Positions 9,111 to 29,455 of a stretch of DNA of 64,000 nucleotides are shown here, piece after piece. Numbering within the stretch: the first letter of the stretch is position 1; each line of letters starts with the position of its first letter. The notes under the pieces were generated by a model, which saw only the letters and a list, made by a program, of their open reading frames with translations, ran no database searches and was not told the DNA's origin. This DNA is from Ailanthus altissimus (taxonomy: Eukaryota > Streptophyta > Magnoliopsida > Sapindales > Simaroubaceae), in the NCBI GenBank assembly GCA_946807835.1, contig OX327683.1, positions 1,989,001 through 2,053,000 of the forward strand. Reading direction: 5' to 3'. The position numbers and the translations under genes are program-made.

Positions 9111-12100
9111 TTGAAATTTATGGATAAGTGTGGTACTTCTCAATGTTATTCTGTTGGTTCTGCTCTACCTAAGTTATGCCACATACCTGGACCATCTCAA
9201 GGTGCTGCTTTTACAGGACTTACTGTTACTCTTACACAGGATAGTATGAATCATTTCCCTAATAACCTTGAATCTTTACTCTATCTACTCTTTTCTAATT
9301 CTAGTAAACCTTTAATTTCTGTTTCCTCTAATTTTTCAGGTAAATCTTTTTGGTATTTTGACTCTGCATGTTGTAATCACATGACTTCTGATCCTACAAT
9401 TTTCTCCTCTAAAACTCTTAATTCCTATTTACCATCTATTCAAACTGCTAATGGTTCTCTCATGAAAATTAACCATGTTGGTCAAGTCTCTTACCATAAT
9501 CTCTCTGTATCTGACACTTTTTTTTATTCATAACCTTACATTAAATCTTTTGTCTGTTGGTCAATTATACGAACTTGGTCTTAATGTCTTGTTTATTGCT
9601 TCTGGTTGTTGTGTGCAAGATCCAAAAACCGGTCGGACGCTTGGGACAGGCTGCAAAGTTGGATGTCTGTATGAACTTATTTCTTTAGATCTATCCTTTC
9701 TATATCCTTCGTGTGCAACATCTACCTCTTCAGTGCCTTCATTACATCTTTAACACTCTCATTTGGGTCATGCGTCAATCAATCGCATCCGATCTCTAGT
9801 ATCCAGTAGTCATTTAGGTATTATTTTTTATAATAAAGATGATTGTCTTACATATCTTTTAGCTAAACAACCAGCCTTACCTTTTGATAATAGTACTATT
9901 GTCTCTCATGCTCTATTTGATCTTGTACATTTTGATATATGTGGTCCTTCTCCAAATCCCACAATAGGAGGATCCAAATATTTTGTAATCTTCGTTGATG
10001 ACTATTCTCGGTATACTTGGTTGTTCCTTATAAAAGAACGATATGAATTTACTAAAATTTATCGAGATTTTGCTCAGATGGTTAAAACTCAGTTCTCATA
10101 TCCTATTAAGATCTTTCGCACTGATAATGCTATGGAGTATAGAGATTTTGATTTTCTAAATCTTTTATAGGAACATAGTACTATATGTCAAAGGTCTTGT
10201 CCTGGTATATCTCAGTAAAATGGGAGAGCTAAACGTAAACACAGACACATTTTAGATACTACTCGTGCTCTTCTTATCTCTTTCTCTTGTCCTGAACATT
10301 TTTTAGGAGAAGCTGTTTTAACTGTTGTCTTACCATTAATCGTATTCCTTCTCCTGTTATAGAGAACAAGTCACCTTATGAGCATCTTTATGAAACTCCA
10401 CCTAATTACAAACTTCTCAAAGTATTTGGTTATGTTTGTTTTGTCCTACTTCAAAAACATGAGCACACTAAACTTGAGCTACATACTCGATTATGTTGCT
10501 TCTTGGGATATGAGATAGAACATAAAGGTTATAGGTGTTGGAATCATATATCTAACCGTCTTCGTGTTTCTCGTCATGTAGTCTTTCTCAAACATACGAT
10601 GTTTTCCTCTGTATCTAACTTTAAATCTGTGTCTCCTCCTATGTCACAATTGTTTACAGATAATTCTGTTGATCTTTTTTCCGATACTTTACCTACAGAT
10701 ATTTCTTCTGAGTTTCATACAGGTGAATCTGCTGAAACGACGCCTACTTCTGAGCCTCCTACTTCATCTGAAGGATCTGCTCTCAACATCCCTGAGGCCT
10801 CCTCTACACCCTCTCCTCGTCATTCATCTCGAGTAAGAGAACTTCTTGTTAAACTTCGTGATTATCACTATTTCTCTACTACCCTTTCTTTATATGAGCC
10901 TCAATCATATTCGGAGGCTAGTTATAATCCTGTTTGGCAACAAGCAATGACAAAAGAATTGCAGGCCCTTGAGAAGTCGCATACTTGGGATTTTGTTATT
11001 TTTCCATCTAATAAAACTGTCATTGGATGCAAATAGGTGTACAAGATCAAGACCAAATTTGATGGATCTATTAAGCGTTATAAAGCTCGCCTTGTTGCCA
11101 AAGGCTTTACTCAAGAATATGGAATAGATTATGAAGAAACTTTTGCCCCAGTTGCTAGACTTACTTCTGTTCGAAGTTTATTAGCTATTGCTGCAGTCCG
11201 TGGTTGGACATTATTTTAGATGGATGTCAAAAATGCTTTTCCTCAATAGTGATCTCACTGAAGAAATGTATATGAAGCATCCTTCGGGCAAAGTTTATAA
11301 ACTTCGTCGTGCTCTATATAGTCTTAAACAAGCTCCTCGTGCATGGTTTACAAAGTTTAGTGAGACTATTCTTCAGCATAATTTTCAGTCTATTCTTTAT
11401 AACTCAGCTCTTTTTATCCGCAAGATAGCACAAGGTTGAGTTCTCCTTCTTATCTATGTTGATGATATGATTATCACGGGTGATGATCTTCTTGGTATTT
11501 TCACTCTCAAGAACTTTCTTCAGCAATACTTTGAAATGAAAGATCTTAGCAACCTTAGTTATTTCCTTGGCCCTGAAGTACTATCCGACTCTACTGGGTA
11601 TTATCTTTCTCAAACTAAATATGCATCCGATCTACTTGCTAAAGCTGGGTTGACAGACAGTAAAACTGTCTCCACTTCTCTAGAGCCTAATGTCAAACTC
11701 CTATCCTCTGATGGTACTATTCTCAGTGATGCTACCCTATATCGTCAATTGATTGGTAGTTTGGTCTACTTTACAGTTACTCGCCCAGACATTGCTCATG
11801 CTATTCATGTTGTCAGTTAGTTTATGGCCGCTCCTTGTACCTCTCATTATGCAGCAATTCTTCATATTCTACGTTATCTTAAAGGTACACTTTTTCACAG
11901 TCTCTATTTTTCGGCTCACTCTCCTCTTATGTTACGAGTTTATGTTGATGCGAATTTGGCGAGTGATCCTACGAATCGATGATCAACTACTAGAATTTGT
12001 CTTTTCTTGGGTGATTCTCTTCTTTCATAGAAAGTAAGAAACAATCAGCCACTGCTCGCTCGAGTACTGAAGCTGAATACCGTGCTCTTACAGATACTAC

Positions 12101-12300
12101 CCAAGAAATTGTCTAGCTCCGCTAGCTTCTTTATGATATGAGTATTTCTCACACTAGAGCTACACCTCTTTATTGTGACAATCAAAGTGCTATCTAAATT
12201 ACCTACAATGATGTGTTTCATTTGCGAACTAAACATATTAAAACAGATTGTCATTTTGTTTGGTAACACGTTTCTCAAGGCACATCATGCTCCACTTCAT
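9111..12300 (+). pseudogene. Copia-1 pol remnant (protease, integrase, RT, RNase H)
   Basis: The domains lie in copia order but are split by stops and frameshifts. Protease is at about 9345-9400 (WYFDSACCNHMTSD, normally with DSGA; the catalytic Asp is present, the Gly is Ala). Integrase runs from about 9760 (HASINRIRSLV) through FDICGPSP, FVIFVDDYSRYTW and FRTDNAMEY. RT runs from 11037 ([24 protein letters not shown]) through QMDVKNAF with a stop just before it, LKQAPRAW, and YVDDMIITGDD at about 11458. RNase H is at about 11880-12300. At least eight in-frame stops or shifts make it dead. Confidence 0.9.
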
Positions 12301-12409
12301 CTCATTTGAGGAGCAACCTGTTGATATCTTTACCAAATCTCTACTTCTACGCCATTTTCATACTCTAGTCTTCAAACTCAAACTTGCTTCCACTACACCA
12401 TTTTGAGTT

Positions 12410-12421
12410 TGGGGGGGGAGG
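12410..12421 (+). other. Copia-1 polypurine tract
   Basis: A G-rich run (TGGGGGGGGAGG) directly before the 3' LTR start, as expected for plus-strand priming. Confidence 0.8.
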
Positions 12422-12608
12422 GGTATTAAAGAATTATTCTGAAATGATTTCGAAATAATTCTTTTATACTCTCCTACCATATATACATGTTATTAATATA
12501 AAATATTATTTTTTTATATATATTATTTTTTTATTTTATAATAAAATTACCGTCTATATAAAAGTTCTATTGTATAGTTTATATTTATAATAAAATATAT
12601 TCTCTTTA
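12422..12608 (+). repeat. Copia-1 3' LTR, end truncated
   Basis: It matches the 5' LTR from its start (GGTATTAAAG) to ATATTCTCTTTAC. The last ~10 bases of the 5' LTR (ATTTCTCACA) are replaced by CTTTCACAAATT, which is the start of direct repeat R2. The LTR end has therefore been lost at this junction. Confidence 0.8.
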
Positions 12609-12914
12609 CCTTTCACAAATTAAAAATGTTAATTTTCTCAAATTCTAAAAATAGGATTTTTTATGACTTAAAATCCTAATTTTTATAAACACTTAAAATA
12701 AACTATAGGCCATACCAAACAATTTTATGTAACCTAGTTTTCACCTCTTACAAATTGAGACTGCATTTATTTGATTAAAAAACTTCAAAATCAAAACTGT
12801 CAGTGACAAGTTCAAATTAGCTTGTTCTTGCGACCTGCTGTATCATATCAATATGGTTAAAGCAGTGATATTCAACCATGAAACAATCTCAGAAATTTTG
12901 CCTCAATAGTTTGA
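12609..12914 (+). repeat. Direct repeat R2, right of copia-1
   Basis: Second copy of the 7915-8217 block. It continues past the point where R1 meets the LTR: AATAGTTTG is followed by AAAAGAAAAT rather than LTR sequence. R2 therefore preserves the look of the site before insertion. Confidence 0.9.
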
Positions 12915-14454
12915 AAAGAAAATAAAAAGTTAATTACATCCATTCTTTTTATCCTTTTTTTTTTTTACTTCTTCTCTTTTTTTAATATCTTCTCTATTAT
13001 TCTTCTCATTGTTTTTCTCCAAGGACAGAACTTATTTGATTGTTAGATTAATTCATTTAATAGTGAATTTTCCTATGTTCACAAACAACTACATAAGTAT
13101 CATTTCAACAATAATAATTATTAAAATAAACACATCCTAAATTTAAAATTCTAGCTATGTATCTGATTGTACAATAATTTTACTCACCCACCTTAATAAT
13201 ATTTGTAACAAAAAAAAAAATTTGGGAGAACACGGGCAAAAGCAACGGTTGGCTTTGCAGCTTTCACATTCTCCTTAACATATTTAAGTTAATACGAGAA
13301 GTAATTAAAATTAATTTAACAGTTGACTTCTATCAAATTATTGAGGTCAGATAGCGTAATAAGATATGTTTGGCAACAACATTAAGATTTAGTTAATGTA
13401 GTTTTACTTGTAAAAGAACGGCTAATAGGTGAAACATTACATCAAGATTATGATATTATTTTTCAAAATATTCTAACTAATAATATTAATAGAAATTTGA
13501 CACTTGTTTTTAAACCATTAAAATAAAAGTTAAATTTATTATTCAGATTCATATATTTAGATTTCAGTCGATACAAATTTGTTCAGATTTCCAGAGAAAA
13601 AAAAAATCAAATAGAGAAAGGGAGGAATATAAACCTTGACGTGAGCATTTTGCAAGTTAAAACACAGAGAAAAAAGTGATTAGAAAATAAAGAAAGAAAG
13701 ATGAATTTTATGTTTTATAAATGCAAATTAAATTAGAAAAATATCATGCTCATAATAAATTTTATAAAAATTAAAAATTTTGTAATTTTGTTTTTCTTTA
13801 TCCATTTGAATTTAGTATTAGATAGAGTATTTTAGGCACAATATTATTAAAATGTTTATTTACCAACATGAAGATAATTATATTTAATCCAACATCTAAC
13901 ATTTGAAAGGGAATAAATATATATATTTATAATGTAAGAAAATTATCAGTAAAGTTAGTTCCCAGCCACCATTTTTTTTAAAGCATTTTATAGAAGATGA
14001 TTCGGGTCAGTTCTTAGTTTCGACCCAATCTGAATCTACATCCATTATAAGAAACTGATTATTTAATTCTTTTTTAACTAAAACAAAATTCAAGTCAAGT
14101 CTAGGTTTCGTATCGTAGACAAAAATGTAATCTCATTTTTCACTTGAATAATTAACTAATAGTACAATAAAATTTCATTAGAAACACAACATTGTAATGC
14201 TACAAAGAGGGGAAAATATGACATATCAAACATTCTTTTTTAGGTTAGGTGGTAAAAGGAAACAACATATACATTCTTTCAATACACGCACCTTAAATCC
14301 CACAACCCACACCACACTTTGCCCAAACATAAATTGAATAAATTCCCATTTATGATTAGCGTTTTGTAGACTCGATCCTCGTTCTGAACTTTTATTTTTA
14401 ACTGCAAGAGTCCAAATCAACTCAATTATTTACTTGTTTTGGGAGAGTCAAATT
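12915..14454. other. Spacer and 3' region of the HAK5-type gene
   Basis: AT-rich with no coding or element signature. The last part, near 14391-14454, should be the 3' UTR of the gene on the minus strand. The minus strand has AATAAA at about 14392-14397, roughly 60 nt past the stop codon, a possible poly(A) signal. Confidence 0.5.
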
Positions 14455-21794
<7,340 letters not shown>

Positions 21795-21853
21795 CTATTA
21801 CTTGCTCAGTATTTGTTGAATTCAAGATGACATTTCCTGGAAACCTGCTCTGG

Positions 21854-21861
21854 CTTTTATA
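21854..21861 (-). promoter_or_regulatory. TATA box of the HAK5-type gene
   Basis: The minus strand reads CCTATAAAAGCC, 60-67 bp upstream of the ATG at 21794, which implies a leader of about 35 nt. Further upstream the sequence is AT-rich with no motif I would name. Confidence 0.6.
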
Positions 21862-24206
21862 GGCACAAAAGTCTGACCTGCTAGTGCCAGATAAAATATT
21901 GTTGAATCAGCCATTATTGTAGTTGGGGAAATTGTCACTTGCCCCTATAATATTTTACATTTATCACTTATTTGTTAATTGTATTATATTATACAATTAC
22001 TCCCTTATTATGATAACACTAATGCAGAAAATAAACATTTTAAGGGTATAATTATCTTTTACATAATTATCTTATATTTTTAATGTAATTTTAATAAATA
22101 CTTTAAGAGACGTATTTTTTTTTACTTTTAGTGCATTGTGAAGTGCATTTTAACCTTTAATATATTTCTTAGTAAATTTATTTTTATCTTTTAAAGAACA
22201 AATATTTCTTTTTTTTTTTTTTTTTGGTAATTAAGAATGCAACTTTGTGACAATTATTTGTCATTTTAAGTGCAAATTACTTTTGGCTTTGCTCAATTAC
22301 TTTTTCCTGATTTTGTTTTAACTTTTTACATATTCTGAGAGGTAAAACTTATTATGTTCTCACTAATTAGATTTATTTGCTTTTTTTTTTTTAAATTTTA
22401 TAGCTTTCCCTCACCTAACCGAGGTTCGTTCAAAAAAAACATATTAAGTGCAAATTATAAGTATTCAAATTATGTTATATTATGGTATAATTCTAATATT
22501 ATTCATATGTTATATCAAAGGCAAAATAATAAAAGAATCCTAAAAATAATCATTTTAAAAAACTTCATGACAGAAGAGTAAGGAGATAACATTAAAAAGA
22601 AATAGAAGGGAAAATTGTAAATATTGAATATTGTAGGGAAGAAAGTGAAAAGTTCCCTTGTATTTCTAATTTATTCTCAATTACACGTACAGAAGTGGGT
22701 GACGCTTAACTTACTCGTACCAGTATTTGTTTTCTTCCTACGAATTTTAAATCGTCTTCCCAATATTTTAAATGAATTATTCCTTTGTCAATTTTTTTTT
22801 CATTTTTTGGTGCCCAACATAACAAGTTGCTTCCGGTCAATCGGCAATTAGATATGATTTTAAAATTAACTCCGATCGAGAAGGCCCTTTTGTTCATACC
22901 CACTTCCATTCTGTCTCAAACAATTTGTCTAAGTCGATTACACGCTATAATGCAATGAATTTTTTTAAAAAAAAAACAAAAAGAAATCCTGATAAGCTAA
23001 ATCGAATTTCATTTATCTCGTCTTCTTTAAACAGTAAACTATAAAGTTCGTCATCTTCATCTTATCGCGTCGTCTCATCTTCTTTGACCTCGTTGTCTGC
23101 CCTCTCTCTCTCTCTCTCTCTCTATCTCTCTGAGGCTCACAGCACTCTGTTCTAGTTCGTCTATCACAAGTCACAGCTCTTGACCTCCCCTCTTTATTCT
23201 GCCATTCTGGTTCATCTCCCACAGCTCTCTTACATAGGTTTTGGTTGAGTATTTGTGATGTGTTATTTTGTATTTTTTACACACTTTGCGTGTAAAGGGA
23301 GAACCAAAATCGAACAAGAAGAGAGCTCCAATTAAGCCTATAATAAAAAAAAAAAAACCTTGAACCCAAAAAAAATGGGTTCAGTTTTTCCAAGTACTTC
23401 AATTCTTTTAATTACAACATTAGAAAAAAAAATTGATTATTCACAATTCAATTTTGTTTCAATCAAAACTAGATCGAATTAAACTGTGTCTACCTTTATT
23501 TATGCGTGTACATACTTAAAGCATTGCACCTTTGGCTCTTTATAATCCTTTGCCTAACAATTGAATTTGCTGATTAAAACTACAATATGTAAATCATAAA
23601 GAATTATGACTCAAACAATTGACTACTACAATATATATAGCAACTTTATGTTTACTTATTTTACATTACTATAAAATAAATATTTATTCTAAAATTGAAA
23701 CCAATAATTTTAAAAAAGATTAAAATTAACAAAGCACCTACTTTAAATTTAAATCTAAGTAGCAAAACATACAAAAATAAAAATTTTAAAATAAGCACTA
23801 AATTAAAACACAACCCAAAGATATTAAAATCTATTTTTTGAAATAAAACATGGATACGCAAATAATAAAACTGCTTTGAAAAAAGAATATTGCGTTACTA
23901 GTTCTTATAAAAGAGTCTACTTTCAACTACTACACATGCTTCAAAGAGAATGGAAATGCATTATTCTATGAATCTAAAATTATTACAATTGAAGAACTTG
24001 TAAAATTATAATCATTATTGGTTAAGACTCGTGGAAGGAGCCTAACCAAATGCACGAACAAGGCTCTAACTAATACTAATTTCTTTTTTGAACTTTATAG
24101 AATTGAGAGAAAGAGGTGTAGCTCAAGGAATTTAATTTATACTTTATGGAATCGTGGTCGTACTAAATTTGGTAAAATATTTGATTCATATTTTATTCAA
24201 CAAAAT
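21862..24206. other. Intergenic DNA, no gene recognised
   Basis: It holds the upstream region of the HAK5-type gene, a poly-T tract at 22206-22226, and a CT-rich block at 23090-23130. It is otherwise plain AT-rich sequence. Short ORFs have no recognisable content. Confidence 0.5.
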
Positions 24207-24967
24207 TATGAGAGATTTAATGATTCAACAATCTTATTTGGGCAAGAAATGTGAAGAATATCAAATAAGAGAGTCACAAGAAGTCTAGAACGTGTTGGGC
24301 ACACATGAGAAAGTCTAAGACGTGTAGGACACGAAAAGGAAGGAAAACAGAATTTGAAGATTCAAAAGGAGGCAAGAAACTTGTGGAGACTCAGTACAGA
24401 GCTAAGCACTGCAGCGCCCATGGCAGCATGTATAGTGTCAAGGCCATAGAGCGGGGCGAGTTCATTTTTACTTTAAATATTTTAGTTTTAAAAAGTTTTG
24501 GACTTCCAAAACACATAGATTCTTATTCTAATTAGGATTAGGGTTAGTAGGCATGAAATAACCATTTTATAAACTCTTGTAAACTATTTAATTTGAAATT
24601 AAGCATTAAGAGTGGGAAGAACTATATTGACACTAAGTGCTTGTGTGCTCTATAGAGCAACTATTATTTGGGTGTTCATTATTTGTAGAAAAGTAAGTGT
24701 ACACTAAACATTAGATCATTTTGAGGGTTTTTCATTGTGTTTTCTTGTAAATTCTCTAAGGAGTTAATAAGAGAGGTTTGGATCCTTGGATCCACCATGG
24801 ACGTAAGTAATTAGTCAAACTACATAAATGATTGTGTTGTGATCTTGATTATCTGCTTTTTATATTCCTGTTATTTTTTCTTGATATCTTGATTATTCAC
24901 TGCACAACAAGGTTATAATTCTTCGCTTTAACATAATCTCACGGAGAGAAAAGCAATTCCTCCAACA
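24207..24967 (+). repeat. 5' LTR of the deleted copia element
   Basis: It starts TATGAGAGATTTAATG (the family start is TGTTGGAGATTTAG) and ends CCTCCAACA, directly before the primer-binding site. Confidence 0.8.
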
Positions 24968-25017
24968 AATCGGTATCAGAGTAAGGTTCGATAATACACA
25001 TCAGAAGTATTTAAACC

Positions 25018-25450
25018 ATGGCTACAATCAAACAAGAATAGAGAAGTTCAATGGATAAATGACTTTAATCTTTAGAGGAAGAAGTTTAAGGCTCCACTAG
25101 TGAAGGAATGGCTAGAGACAGCCTTGGAGGAAGCTAGTTCCTCAACTAGCGAATGGACGACGACCTCAAAGTCTGGAGAGAAATATTGAGACACGATTCA
25201 AAAGAAGACTCATAATACCATAATCTTAGCATTGAGTGATGAAGTATTAAGAGAAGTTGGTGATAAAGAAATTACTTTGGGGCTATGAAAGAGACTCAAT
25301 ACATTACATATGAAGAAGTCTCTTGCAAATAGACTTTTTATGAAGAAGAAACCGCATTAGTTAACTATGCATAAGAGATCTTCATTGAGAGCTCACATTG
25401 ACGAGTTCAACAAAATCATCATAAGTCTTGGGCAATTGGGCATCAAGACT
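25018..25450 (+). pseudogene. Copia gag remnant
   Basis: It begins ATGGCTACAATCAAACAAG. After several stops it shows KKSLANRLFMKKK and AHIDEFNKIIISLGQLGIKT, the copia gag signature also seen in the fragment at 5122-5584. It then runs directly into the 3' LTR. Confidence 0.8.
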
Positions 25451-25472
25451 AAGTTTGAATCAATGAATGGTT

Positions 25473-26157
25473 TATAGGAGATTTAGTAATTCAACAATCT
25501 TATTTAAGTAAGAATTGTGAAGAATATTAAAGCGAAGAGTCATAAAAAGTTTAAATGTATGGGATACATATAAAGTGCAAAAACTTGATATAAGGTTGAG
25601 TGCCGAAGTGTTAGAGCAGGGGCAGTTCTTTCCTACTTCGGATTTCTAAGTTTTGAACTTCTAAAATACGTAAATTCTTATTCCAATTAGGATTAGGGTT
25701 AGTAGGCACGAAATAACCTCTATATAAACCCTTACAAACCCTTTAATTTGAAATTAAGCATTAAGAGAGACTCTAAAAGAGGGAAGAACTAGGTGGACAC
25801 TAGTACTTGTATGCACTAAAGTGCAACCATTATTGAGTGTTCATTGTTAGTAAAAGAGTATGGGTACACTAAACATTAGATCATTTTAAGGGTTCTTCAT
25901 TCTGCTTTTTTTTTTTTTTGTAAATTCTTTAGGGAATTAATAAGAGAGGTTAGGATTCTTAGATCCACCATAGACATAGGTAATTGACCGAACCACGTAA
26001 GTGATTGTGTTGTACTATTGATTATCTACTTTATATGCCTATTATTTTTACTTGAAATCTTAGTTATTCTGCTACGTAAAGAGGTTCAAAGTTAAATTTA
26101 ATTACAATTCTTCACTTTAACTTAATTTCACAAGAAAAAAAGACGATACCTCCAACA
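25473..26157 (+). repeat. 3' LTR of the deleted copia element
   Basis: It starts TATAGGAGATTTAG and ends ACCTCCAACA. It follows gag text with no polypurine tract between, which places one deletion breakpoint near 25455-25473. Confidence 0.8.
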
Positions 26158-26969
26158 AAAACAAATTATGAATAAGTCATCGGTGTTTATAACCTTAAAG
26201 GTATGTATAATTTCCTGATCAATGTCATATTTTAGGCCATAAATGGCAGGAAACAATCTTCGGGCACGTTATAGAAGAATTAAAAGTTTTAGATATGATT
26301 GATTAATTATGTTTATAACAATTATTATTATCACTTAATTTTATATATATTATCAAGCTTTTTGCCATTTATATATATTATTACTTTTAAAAATAAAATT
26401 ATTTATTATCCTCTTTTAAAAAGGTAATTAATATTTTTTTAGTATTATTTTTTAAAAATTCTCCGAAAAAAAGTAATAAGTAATTTTAAAATATTAAAGA
26501 ACAGTATATATAAAAACAAATAAGAGAAATGATAGTTTTCTCTCTTTTTTAAATCATAATTTTAGTGTTTGTTTTCCTTGCTTATGCAATATAATAGTAT
26601 GTAATGTAAAAAATAATAATAATAATAACATAATATAATATTTTTTTGAAGTATTTATATTACATTAGAAGACTATTGATATTACAACCAGAAGATTATT
26701 GGACATTATATTTACCCACTAACACATGCTTGAATAGATTTCCTATAAAAAAAATAGAATATAGACTCCACAAAAGAAAGAAGATGATCACTGATACTCT
26801 AACCAAAATATTGTCGGGACAAGATATTACATTTACACATTACATAAACAAAATATTATATTTACATATTTATACACTATCAAATGCCTGTACACATACC
26901 TTGGAAAAAAGAAAATATAAACCCTACGTAAGGAAGAGATCCCTTGTAAAAGGAAAAAATTATTTCACC

Positions 26970-27045
26970 ATCTACTAAAACTTGAACCGTTAACTTCATG
27001 GTTAAGGAGATGTAAGGTTAACCACTTGACCAAACCGTCATGCAC
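26970..27045 (-). mobile_element. tRNA-derived SINE-like fragment
   Basis: The minus strand has an A-box-like TTTGGTCAAGTGG (27022-27034) and a B-box-like GGTTCAAG (26981-26988), spaced as in tRNA-derived SINE heads. It does not fold as a full tRNA by eye. It may be a degraded SINE or tRNA relic. Confidence 0.35.
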
Positions 27046-29455
27046 ACACATATTGTAATATGGACAATGTTAGGCATTACAAATCATATTTCAAATTATA
27101 TTTAAAAAATAATATGTCAAACAACTACTAAATAATAAAATAGAAAAAATTTTAAAATTAACTATTAAATTATTTTATCTAATAATTATTTCACACGTTA
27201 TCTTTTAAAATATAATTTAAGATATTTAAAAGTACTCTTATAATATTTTGATTGCATAAATACAAGAATCACAATACTTATTTAATTTTAAAAGTTAAAT
27301 ATAAATCTTTTATAGATAATATTGAGACGTGTCAAATTGTAAATTGGAACTTGTCAATAAAAATATATTGACATGTCAATATTTTTAGCAAAAGAAAGTA
27401 ACCTCAATTAAAAAAAATTAAAAAGATAAAATTGCTAATTTATCCAACATTATTGCAATCATTACCAATTTTCTACCATCAAAGTCAAATGTGAATCAAT
27501 AATTGCCTTAAAATAAACAAAACAAGTACGGTTGAAATCTTCAATTACGGAAGTGGGTCGGTTCAATTGATTTGTTGACCTCTGGCCAAGTAATTGGAAT
27601 ATCCGAAAATTCCAAATTTTTTGTTTTATTTAAATGTTTAATATTATTGAACCATTAATTATTATTATTATTTTACATATTTTATATTAAAATTTCTCTT
27701 TCATTCGTTAAACAATCCCAGATTAAGTGGTTGACTTGAATTTTATACATTGAGGGTTGTATAATGACAATTATCTGGAGAAATTAATTGGTTTGACTTT
27801 CATCATTTTCATTATCATTGAGAGCTGAGCTGTATAATGGCTTCACTTTTTAAGTTTAGCATTTTTATGATTTTTTCTTTTAATTTTTGAATTAAAAAAT
27901 TATGAGTTTAATTACATTACTCGGTCGTTTCTATATATATATATATATATTAAATATCTAATTCAATCTCTACAACTAAGAAAGATAATGTTTAAAATGC
28001 ATTTTTTGAAGTGGTAAAATAAATTTGAACAAATATAAAATAATTTATTTTAATTAAATATATTAATTTATTTTGATGTCCTTATAAAATCACACTTTAT
28101 TTTTTTTTATTTTTTTGATAACAGGGACTAATTAGGATACTGAATATATATATTTATATAAACTAATTAAATAATTCAACTTTTAAGGACTAAATTGACA
28201 ATTTATCTTTTAATATCCCCTTTTCCTACTTTAAATTTAATTTTCATTTTATTATCTAAAGAATTTTGATTTGAGTTGTTTACGTTACAAAATAACGTGG
28301 CATTCTCTCGAATTTATATGGTTAAATTTAAAGGATAAGATATTGTTTTATCATTTTTTTTTTAGAATTATTTTATCATTAGGTGAAAGTTAAAGAGTTA
28401 TGCATAACGAGTTAACCATCCCTGTTATTTTAATTAATAAAGTGCTAGATTCAAGTTGAGTTAAAGTTATTTATTTTCATTATTTATTGGGAGAGTTAAT
28501 ATTGTACGAAATTATAATATTATACTATTACAATTATTTGAGTTTTAAAATATAATATTTGTACCTTTTAATTAAAAGAAAAACGAGTTATGTATAATGA
28601 CTTCACTTTATAATTAAGTGTTAACCAACACATGTAACCAAATAATTGGGTCGGTACATTTTCTTAAAGGCAATCAAAGAGGGATGTGTTGTACAAATTG
28701 TTTTAAGGATGCAAAAGAATTATAATAATGGAACAAAGATGCACTTAATTTAGGTGACTATTTTTTTTCCCCCATTTTTTTCGATAAAAAAGATGATAAT
28801 ATATAAATAAAGAATGTTGTTATATTTATTACATAAATTTTGTATTTTAATTGATGTATCACGTGACTATTATTTGTTAGATAATTATTAATTTTTTACT
28901 TCTTATTGTATATGATATTAATTAACAATGAAAACATCAAATACTACATTAGTTGAGATATAAATTTTATATTCAAATTATATAAATATAGCAATATTGA
29001 TAAGTAAATAAATCAAACTCATCTATTATCCTATATAAATGGGTAGTAAGCAAGTTATTTTTTAAAAATATAAATAATAATGTATAAAACTAGTAATTTA
29101 TCTCTTATTATAAAATATTGTTTTAATAAATTTTATTGTTGATAAAAAAAATCTCTATCATGTATCTATTTGTCTTTATAAAAGAATTCTTAGTATAAGA
29201 ATACATATTCATTATCAAATTTTATTTGATATATTTTTTTCTCTTTTATATACAAATATAAAATTGAAGAGATTAAATAGACTGCAAAAAATAAGTTAGG
29301 TATGTTATTTGATAAAAATTACTATTATTTGATTAATTATAATCATTTGACATGTATTTTAAAATAGTTATGTAACGTGAAGATTTATTTTATAATTTAT
29401 TTTATTTTTCAATCACTAACTCTATATTAGCAAAAAACAAATTAGATTAAAGACT
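27046..29455. other. AT-rich intergenic DNA
   Basis: About 2.4 kb with no supported gene, RNA or identifiable element. It contains short AT microsatellites near 27930 and 28145. Confidence 0.5.

Larger units (their letters stand above)
8218..12608 (+). mobile_element. Decayed Ty1-copia element (copia-1)
   Basis: This is a complete but dead element: 5' LTR, primer-binding site, long leader, protease-integrase-RT-RNase H in the copia order, polypurine tract and 3' LTR. The short LTRs (about 200 bp) fit Ale/Retrofit-like copia elements. A gag region is missing; coding begins just before the protease. A related minus-strand element lies at 49497-57803. Confidence 0.9.
24207..26157 (+). mobile_element. 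Copia element with large internal deletion
   Basis: The layout is 5' LTR 24207-24967, primer-binding site CGGTATCAGAGT at 24971-24982, gag remnant 25018-25450, then 3' LTR 25473-26157. All pol is missing. The LTRs belong to the same family as the solo LTR at 6847. Flanks are AAAAT (left) and AAAAC (right), probably a 5-bp target duplication with one change. It cannot move on its own. Confidence 0.82.

Noticed and set aside
24018..24254. 78-codon Arg/Lys-rich ORF
   Set aside because: It runs into the copia LTR start at 24207 and has no recognisable domain.
26646..26978. 110-codon plus-strand ORF
   Set aside because: Rich in Lys, Tyr and Ile as expected from AT-rich DNA; no domain, and no good promoter or homologue that I know.
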